From: Anaerolineae bacterium
GTDB lineage: Bacteria; Chloroflexota; Anaerolineae; JAAYZQ01
Assembly: GCA_016929795.1 (NCBI GenBank)
Contig: JAFGIA010000447.1
Location: 1 to 21,085, forward strand
DNA length: 21,085 nucleotides
Direction of reading: 5' to 3'
The notes under the pieces were generated by a model. That model was not told where the DNA came from and ran no database searches. It saw nothing but the letters and a program-made list of their open reading frames with translations. Below, in pieces: positions 16,997 through 21,085 of this stretch (position 1 is the first letter of the stretch; each line of letters opens with the position of its first letter). A program made the translations under genes and the position numbers.

Positions 16997-18681
16997 CCCA
17001 CCGGCTGCTGGCGCGCCACCAGCTCCGGCTGCTCCTGCCCCTCGGCACGGCGGTCAGCCTGTCACTGGCCGGCGACTCCACCCTCTACGCCGTGCTCGGC
17101 AGCCAGGCGGACGCCCTCGGCATCACCCTCGGCGCCGTCGGCCTGCTGTTGGGCGTCAACCGCCTGATCCGCATCCCCGCCAACCCCGTGGCCGGCGCGC
17201 TCAACGACCGCTACCGGCGCCGGCCCCTCTTCCTCCTCGGCATGGCCCTCGGCACCCTCTCCACAGTGGCCTACGGCCTGGTGCGTGGCCTCTGGCCCCT
17301 CCTCGCCGCCCGCGTGCTGTGGGGCACGGCCTGGGCGCTGATCAACGTCGGCGGCTACGCCATGGTGCTCGACAGCGCCAACCCGGCCGACCGGGGGCGG
17401 ATGACCGGCTTTTACCAACTCTCCTACATGCTGGGGCTGACGGTCAGCCCCATCGCCGGCGGCACCCTCACCGACCTCCTCGGCTTCCGGCCAGCCGTGT
17501 TCACCTGCGCCGCGCTCACCGCCGTCGGCTGGGCCATCGCCTGGCTCTTTTTGCCCGAGACACGGCGCGCACCCGGGGCCCCCCCCGCCGCGCGGCGCCC
17601 GGCTCCCGCGCCGGCCCGGGCCAGGCGGCGCCTGCCTTCCCCCACCGCCCTCCTCCAGGCCGCCCGCCGCCTCGATCCACAGGCCGCCGTCGCGGCCCTG
17701 ATCTACCTCGCCATCTTTTTCGTGAGCAACGGCGTCCTCATGTCCACCCTCAGCCTCCACCTGGCCCGCCGCTGGGGCCCCGCCGTCGCCATCGCCGGCC
17801 TCACCGTCGGCGTGTCGTCCCTGGCTGGCGTCATGCTCGCCTCGCGCGCCGCCCTCGGCATCCTGGCCGGCCCCGCCGCCGGCATCGCCTCCGACCGGCT
17901 GGGCAGCCGCTGGCCCGTGGCGCTGGCTGCCCTCGCCCTGGCCGCGGCCGGGTTCGTCATCCTGGCCCTGCCCGGCAGCGTCTGGCTCGCCTTGGCCGGC
18001 GTGGCCCTCGTCGCCTCGGGCGCCGGGGCGCTCATCACCGCCGTGGCCGCGCTGGCCGGCGACCTGGCCGCCGGCCGGCGGACGGGCGCCGCCATGGGCG
18101 CCCTGGCCACGGCCGGCGACGTGGGCAGCGCCGGCGGGCCGCTGGTCGCCTATGCCCTGGCCACCCGCCTGGACCTGCCCTGGATCTATTTCGGGTGCGC
18201 CCTCCTGCTCGGCTGCGTGTGGGCCGCCGCCTTCCTCGGCCGCCGCCGCCGCCGCCGCCCCTCAGCGCTCGATCAGCGCGGCCACGATCGGCCCGATCTC
18301 CCCATAGAGCGCCTGCGCGCGCGCCCAGGAAGCCTGGACATAGAGCCCCAGGCTGGCCAGGTCGCCGCTGGCGAAAGCCACGATCACCACGATCACCATC
18401 GCGTTGAAAAAGAGGATCAGCGCCGCGGAAAACAAGACCCCCATGCGCGTGATGTCCGTCTGCACCACCAGCAGCGCCGCCAGCACACTGGCATAGTGAA
18501 AGCCGAGCGTGAACCCGATCAGGAATTCGATCACGTGGTCCCACGGCGCCGGGACGACCAGCGCCAGCGGCAGCAGCGGCAGCGTAAAGAGAGGGAGAAA
18601 GTAGGGGGCCAGCACCATCCAGAAACAGCCGCTCGACTGGGGGATGTAGGTGGCCCCTCCCTTCCGCGCGTCCACCTCTAG
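16993..18681 (+). CDS. MFS transporter, with an unusual C-terminal extension read antisense to the next gene
   Basis: A major-facilitator membrane transporter of about 12 helices. The first-half motif GALNDRYRRRPLF and the second-half partner GIASDRLGSRWP are typical motif A copies. The start is GTG 16993, overlapping the kinase stop as GTGA; an in-frame ATG at 16933 lies inside the kinase and is less likely. The normal MFS body ends near residue 416 at a run of six Arg (18241-18258, CGC repeats). No stop follows until 18681, so the frame adds about 140 polar, His/Gln/Arg-rich residues encoded opposite the convergent peptidase gene. The true C-terminus may be near 18260 if the GC-rich repeat hides a frame error: the +1 frame stops at 18305-18307. 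Export or import role and substrate are unknown. Confidence 0.75.
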   Translation: MTHRLLARHQLRLLLPLGTAVSLSLAGDSTLYAVLGSQADALGITLGAVGLLLGVNRLIRIPANPVAGALNDRYRRRPLFLLGMALGTLSTVAYGLVRGLWPLLAARVLWGTAWALINVGGYAMVLDSANPADRGRMTGFYQLSYMLGLTVSPIAGGTLTDLLGFRPAVFTCAALTAVGWAIAWLFLPETRRAPGAPPAARRPAPAPARARRRLPSPTALLQAARRLDPQAAVAALIYLAIFFVSNGVLMSTLSLHLARRWGPAVAIAGLTVGVSSLAGVMLASRAALGILAGPAAGIASDRLGSRWPVALAALALAAAGFVILALPGSVWLALAGVALVASGAGALITAVAALAGDLAAGRRTGAAMGALATAGDVGSAGGPLVAYALATRLDLPWIYFGCALLLGCVWAAAFLGRRRRRRPSALDQRGHDRPDLPIERLRARPGSLDIEPQAGQVAAGESHDHHDHHRVEKEDQRRGKQDPHARDVRLHHQQRRQHTGIVKAEREPDQEFDHVVPRRRDDQRQRQQRQRKEREKVGGQHHPETAARLGDVGGPSLPRVHL

Positions 18682-18933
18682 GCGGGTGGGCATCTCGGAC
18701 AGCGACAGGCTGGCCGCCGCGTGGATCAGCTCGTGCTCGAGTATCTGCAAAAAAGTGACGCGCCCATTCCAAAAAATGGCGTGCATCGCCAAATAGACTA
18801 CCAGCCCGAGCACCACGTAAATGACCGCTTCCAGCCCGGCGGCGGCGAGGTACGAGGGTGTCTCGGCCACAAACCCCCACAGGAGCGGGAGCAGCGGGAG
18901 CAGTATCAGCAGTCGGATGATCCGGTCCACCAT
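18262..18933 (-). CDS. M50B-like membrane zinc metallopeptidase
   Basis: A 223-aa integral membrane protein with several hydrophobic segments: LLILLPLLPLLWGF near the start, VIYVVLGLVVYLAM, a long hydrophobic stretch near 105-130, and further segments to the C-terminus. The zinc motif HELIH (67-71: His67, Glu68, His71) sits in ILEHELIHAAA inside a hydrophobic stretch, as in peptidase M50B-like proteins. A third metal ligand cannot be assigned with certainty. The ATG at 18933 is chosen over an upstream GTG at 19014 because the promoter -10 (19010-19005) lies within that extension, although the ribosome binding site is weak. Its 3' two-thirds overlap the extended MFS frame on the other strand. 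It is divergent from the lipoprotein gene. A role in membrane proteolysis is inferred. Confidence 0.75.
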   Translation of the reverse strand: MVDRIIRLLILLPLLPLLWGFVAETPSYLAAAGLEAVIYVVLGLVVYLAMHAIFWNGRVTFLQILEHELIHAAASLSLSEMPTRLEVDARKGGATYIPQSSGCFWMVLAPYFLPLFTLPLLPLALVVPAPWDHVIEFLIGFTLGFHYASVLAALLVVQTDITRMGVLFSAALILFFNAMVIVVIVAFASGDLASLGLYVQASWARAQALYGEIGPIVAALIER

Positions 18934-19004
18934 CAGCCCAACTCGTCGAGGACAGCCTGCCGCGCCCGGCCGGCAGCGTTGACGGACGACCTTGCGATAG
19001 GGAG

Positions 19005-19033
19005 AGTATACCACGCTTTCGCCGGGATCTCAA
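19005..19033 (-). promoter_or_regulatory. Promoter of the M50B-like peptidase gene
   Basis: On the minus strand TTGAGA (19033-19028), a 17-bp spacer and TATACT (19010-19005) preceded by TGG, five of six matches in each hexamer. Its position excludes translation starts upstream of about 19000. Confidence 0.8.
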
Positions 19034-19075
19034 GCCGGCCAGCCGCCCTCTCCCCGCCCATCCCCCCCTGGGATC

Positions 19076-19137
19076 GCCGAGCGCCAGCTCGGCCCCTCGA
19101 CACCACCCCCAGCTCGCCGCGGACCACCGTCCGCGGC
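19076..19137. repeat. Two GC-rich hairpins between divergent promoters
   Basis: A 7-bp stem 19076-19082/19087-19093 (GCCGAGC, loop GCCA) and a 9-bp perfect stem 19116-19124/19129-19137 (GCCGCGGAC, loop CACC) lie between the divergent promoters of the peptidase and lipoprotein genes. They may be regulator-binding dyads. No known site was recognised. Confidence 0.5.
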
Positions 19138-19152
19138 CCACCTTGCCGGCCG

Positions 19153-19200
19153 TTGTACTTTTCCGCAAAGAGTGCTATACTCGTACCATCCTCTCAATAA
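19153..19200 (+). promoter_or_regulatory. Promoter of the lipoprotein gene with shared 13-bp start-site motif
   Basis: TTGTAC (19153-19158), a 17-bp spacer and TGC-TATACT (19173-19181), then after 6 bp ATCCTCTCAATAA (19188-19200). The 13-mer and its 6-bp distance from the -10 are identical to the minus-strand promoter at 8109-8082. CCTC at 19190-19193 can pair with the GAGG of the ribosome binding site (19204-19207). Confidence 0.78.
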
Positions 19201-19212
19201 CTGGAGGGAGCC

Positions 19213-19764
19213 ATGAACAAGACCTTGGCCAGGTGGGCGCTCATCCTGGCCCTCTCCGCGGCGAGCTGTGCCCCCCTGCCGGCGGCACAGCCCGAGCCGC
19301 TCGCCTTGCCCTACCTCTTCCATACATTCAACTATAGCGGCAACGAGACCACCATCACCCTGAGCTCGACCTGCGACAGGGACCTCCACCCCGCCCCCTA
19401 CTGCTTCCAGGTCATCATCCACACCGCGCCGGGGCAGACCTCTGTCGGAGCCCACCTCATCACCATCCCCTTGACCGAGGGCTACCAGCCGGACAGAGAC
19501 GTGGACTGGGCGAAACTCCTCCGGGACGAGACCGGCGTCGGCCGGCTCTGGAGCGAGCTGGACCCGGCCAGCGCCGACGACCTGCTGGCCGAAATAGGCT
19601 TTGGCCTGGGCGCACAGGCCGACCATCCCGTCGCCATCTTCTTGCGCGTCGCATACACCCGCCAGGGCGCTTCCGGGCCCGCTACCATCATCCTGACCGA
19701 CCCGCCCCTGGCAGTGCTGCAGATCCTGCCCGGTGGTCGGGGAGTAGTCCGGCTCGACGAGTAG
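19213..19764 (+). CDS. Hypothetical exported lipoprotein
   Basis: A 183-aa protein with a lipoprotein-type signal (hydrophobic WALILALSA, then AASC, Cys19). The mature part is hydrophilic and beta-rich in appearance (NETTITLSSTC, YCFQVIIHT, PVAIFLRVAYTRQ). It contains two further cysteines in TCDRDLHPAPYC that could form a disulphide. No family was recognised and no catalytic motif is seen. The ATG at 19213 follows GGAGGG (19203-19208) and the promoter is strong, so expression is likely. It is a single-gene unit, divergent from the M50B-like peptidase. A functional link between a membrane peptidase and this lipoprotein is only a possibility. Confidence 0.75.
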   Translation: MNKTLARWALILALSAASCAPLPAAQPEPLALPYLFHTFNYSGNETTITLSSTCDRDLHPAPYCFQVIIHTAPGQTSVGAHLITIPLTEGYQPDRDVDWAKLLRDETGVGRLWSELDPASADDLLAEIGFGLGAQADHPVAIFLRVAYTRQGASGPATIILTDPPLAVLQILPGGRGVVRLDE

Positions 19765-19780
19765 CCCCTGGCCTGCGGTA

Positions 19781-19801
19781 GGGGCGCGGTCCCCGCGCCC
19801 C
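19781..19801 (+). terminator. GC-rich hairpin after the lipoprotein gene
   Basis: Perfect 9-bp stem GGGGCGCGG (19781-19789) with CCGCGCCCC (19793-19801), loop TCC, 17 bp after the stop codon. There is no U-tract. It may end the transcript, and it immediately precedes the first CRISPR-like repeat. Confidence 0.45.
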
Positions 19802-19951
19802 GTCCCCCCCCACCCGCGTGGGCAAACCCCGGTGCATTGCACCTTCCTTGGTGCATTGCACCTGCCCCCCCCCACCCGCGTAGAGAAAACACCGTGCTCG
19901 TGCCAGATCACAATCCGGCCCCCGGTCCCCCCCCACCCGCGTGGGGAAAAC
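19802..19951. CRISPR. Short CRISPR-like array: three degenerate repeats, 61-62 bp period
   Basis: Repeat cores of 27 nt lie at 19802-19828, 19864-19890 and 19925-19951. Each is a run of C, then ACCCGCGT, then a G/A-rich part and AAAAC or AAACC. The core has the dyad CCCCAC...GTGGGG. Periods are 62 and 61 bp, as for type I-E arrays (about 29-nt repeat, 32-nt spacer). Against a functional array: only three copies, the repeats differ, and no cas gene is in the window. The intervening 34-35 nt are themselves palindromic: the first holds two copies of GGTGCATTGCACC (19831-19843 and 19850-19862), and the second recurs at 21046-21081. It may be a decayed array or a tandem palindromic repeat family. 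Confidence 0.4.
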
Positions 19952-20125
19952 GTTTCGGTAGGGGCGGGGTCACCCCGCTACCAAAACAGAGATCGGGGTC
20001 ACCCCCTCCAACCAACTGGCGAGAATCAAGCAGTTTATCGAGGAACCATAGGGCGCAGCACCGCTGCGCCCCGACAGGGAATGATTCGAGCTGATTCTTG
20101 ACCGAGCGAGCGAAAGGCGCAGGGC
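19952..20125. other. Gene-free stretch with hairpins downstream of the toxin gene
   Basis: No gene seen. It holds a stem GCGGGGT/ACCCCGC flanked by GGTA/TACC (about 19957-19982) and a perfect 9-bp stem GGGCGCAGC (20051-20059) with GCTGCGCCC (20063-20071), loop ACC. The latter lies 55 bp after the VapC-type stop on the minus strand and could act as its transcript end, although no U-tract follows. Confidence 0.5.
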
Positions 20126-20590
20126 CTAATGATCCAGGGGATTTTCGCTTGGAAGATGCTCCACTGCTGCGGCGGACAGCAGATCACCGTCACTTGCAAC
20201 AAAACGGGGGAGCGACAGATTCTGCGATGCCACCAAGTCCGCAGCGACCAAAGCACTTGCCAGCTGAATTGCATCGTAACCACGCAGTCGATGACTCTGG
20301 GTCAACTCAACGGCACGATCGATCACCAGCCGGTCAACAGGCAGAATCAGAAACCCTTCATCACAATCCTGAAGGAAACGACTCAGCGCACGGTCCCTTT
20401 CTTCAAGCGCGATCCCGCCCGACGCGCGCTGCTTGGCTGCCAGGGCAGCCGCCACTTCTACCAGGGTCACCTCGGCAAGCAGGATCGTGTTTCCGGCTTC
20501 AGGCTCTGTGATCCATCGAACCCAGTCACTCCCTGCCTCGTCGGCGTACCGCTTCACAAGTGCGCTCGCGTCGAGATAATAATCTGTCAC
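20126..20590 (-). CDS. vapC: PIN-domain ribonuclease toxin (VapC family)
   Basis: A 154-aa predicted Mg-dependent RNase toxin. The PIN acidic residues are visible: Asp7 in YYLDASALVKRY, Glu45 in VTLVEVAAAL, Asp106 in RLRGYDAIQLASAL, and Asp134/Asp136 in FVASDGDLL. Length and order of motifs match VapC toxins, which cleave tRNA or rRNA when released from their antitoxin. The start is GTG at 20590, overlapping the antitoxin stop as GTGA, the usual coupled arrangement with the antitoxin first. Base composition is visibly less GC-skewed than the plus-strand operons. The pair is flanked by near-identical CRISPR-like repeat units, suggesting arrival by transfer. Confidence 0.9.
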   Translation of the reverse strand: MTDYYLDASALVKRYADEAGSDWVRWITEPEAGNTILLAEVTLVEVAAALAAKQRASGGIALEERDRALSRFLQDCDEGFLILPVDRLVIDRAVELTQSHRLRGYDAIQLASALVAADLVASQNLSLPRFVASDGDLLSAAAVEHLPSENPLDH

Positions 20591-20901
20591 TGCTGAGCCC
20601 CCCGCTGTTCGAGGACGATTTCACTCAGTGAGCGACCGCCGACTTCCACCAGCGCGGCTCGCACCTCGTCCAGCGTCACACCAGGGATGATCTTTTGTCG
20701 CAGCGTGTCACTCAATGGACGCGTCCGGTGTGCCATTTCCAGCACATCCCGTGCCGATTGTGGCGCAGGCAGGTTCGAGCCCCAGAGCGCGCGCTCGATC
20801 AGCTCGCGACCGAGCACTTCGGGGGCTTTGCCGGCGCTGCGCGCCCGCTCCTCCAAAAGCCGGTACGTCTCTGCTGACACATCCACCACGAGTGTATTCA
20901 T
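20587..20901 (-). CDS. Antitoxin of the VapBC-type pair, ribbon-helix-helix-like N-terminus
   Basis: A 104-aa protein preceding and overlapping the PIN toxin. The N-terminal LVVDVSAETYRLLEERARS, followed by helical EVLGRELIERAL, resembles a ribbon-helix-helix DNA-binding dimer. The C-terminal half (DVLEMAHRTRPLSDTLRQK, then SLSEIVLEQRG) is likely the toxin-binding tail. Such antitoxins neutralise the toxin and repress their own promoter. The ATG at 20901 is chosen over the GTG at 20904 because of spacing from GGGAGGG. Confidence 0.82.
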   Translation of the reverse strand: MNTLVVDVSAETYRLLEERARSAGKAPEVLGRELIERALWGSNLPAPQSARDVLEMAHRTRPLSDTLRQKIIPGVTLDEVRAALVEVGGRSLSEIVLEQRGAQQ

Positions 20902-20939
20902 CACACCACCCTCCCTTCAACCCATTTGCCACCGCTTCA

Positions 20940-20968
20940 AGTATAACACACAACCCCGGAAACGCCAA
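20940..20968 (-). promoter_or_regulatory. Promoter of the VapBC-type pair
   Basis: On the minus strand TTGGCG (20968-20963), a 17-bp spacer and TGT-TATACT (-10 at 20945-20940), about 39 bp upstream of the antitoxin ATG. The -35 is weak and the -10 good. Confidence 0.65.
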
Positions 20969-21020
20969 GCGTGTCTCGAACCACCAACCTTCCGGGGGTA
21001 CGTCCAGGTTGCCATGCCCG

Positions 21021-21085
21021 GTCCCCCCCCCCGCGTAGAGAAAACACCGTGTGCTCGTGCCGGATCACAATCCGGCACCCGGTCC
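21021..21085. repeat. Second CRISPR-like repeat unit, continuing beyond the window
   Basis: A C-run then GCGTAGAGAAAAC (21021-21045, two bases shorter than the cores at 19802-19951) is followed by 36 nt and the beginning of a further copy (GTCC at 21082), again a 61-bp period. The interval holds a perfect 9-bp hairpin GTGCCGGAT-CACA-ATCCGGCAC (21057-21078). Unit and interval nearly match 19864-19930, including GCGTAGAGAAAACACCGTG, so the two form direct repeats on either side of the VapBC-type pair. Confidence 0.6.

Noticed and set aside
18934..19014. Upstream GTG start (19014) for the M50B-like gene
   Set aside because: A near-consensus promoter -10 at 19010-19005 lies inside this extension, so it would not be transcribed as coding sequence.

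Overview
This window looks like the chromosome of a high-GC Chloroflexota bacterium (Anaerolineae/Caldilineae type). The taxonomic call is inference. It rests on a secreted beta-helix protein with an N-terminal ECSLRRAINEA signature and a C-terminal IFLPFLLRND tail, a small LLR.W..TGER-type protein, a very large SARP/NB-ARC/TPR regulator, an EAD-CHAT protein, lipoprotein solute-binding proteins, and many GC-rich intergenic hairpins. No rRNA or tRNA gene was seen.

Left part (1-7937), all genes on the minus strand. A catabolic/uptake operon reads LacI-family regulator, zinc-dependent dehydrogenase (resembling scyllo-inosose/inositol dehydrogenases), then a sugar ABC solute-binding lipoprotein cut by the window edge. 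It starts from a perfect TTGACA-17-TATAAT promoter with two identical 14-bp palindromic operators. Upstream, an EAD-CHAT peptidase-like protein and a zinc-type homocysteine S-methyltransferase form a tight two-gene unit. Then come a secreted beta-helix protein and a small conserved protein.

Middle (7938-11286). A divergent intergenic region with a long hairpin and facing promoter elements separates the small protein from a 1044-aa SARP-BTAD-NB-ARC-TPR regulator on the plus strand.

Right-centre (11283-18681), plus strand. A second transport operon begins with its -35 box on the regulator's stop codon. After a structured leader of about 230 nt it encodes an AfuA/FbpA-type solute-binding lipoprotein, a fused double permease with a large insertion, a PotA/FbpC-type ATPase, a PfkB-family kinase and an MFS transporter. 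A perfect 14-bp hairpin lies between binding protein and permease, and a 19-bp hairpin before the kinase. The MFS frame has no stop before it runs 420 bp antisense into a convergent gene.

Right end (18262-21085). This holds a small M50B-like membrane metallopeptidase (minus), a divergent lipoprotein (plus), and a VapBC-type toxin-antitoxin pair (minus). The pair lies between two blocks of CRISPR-like repeat units with a 61-62 bp period; the second block runs off the window.

Across the window, all eight promoters I could identify carry an extended -10 of the form TGn-TAtAmT. Two of them share a 13-bp motif at the same distance after the -10.
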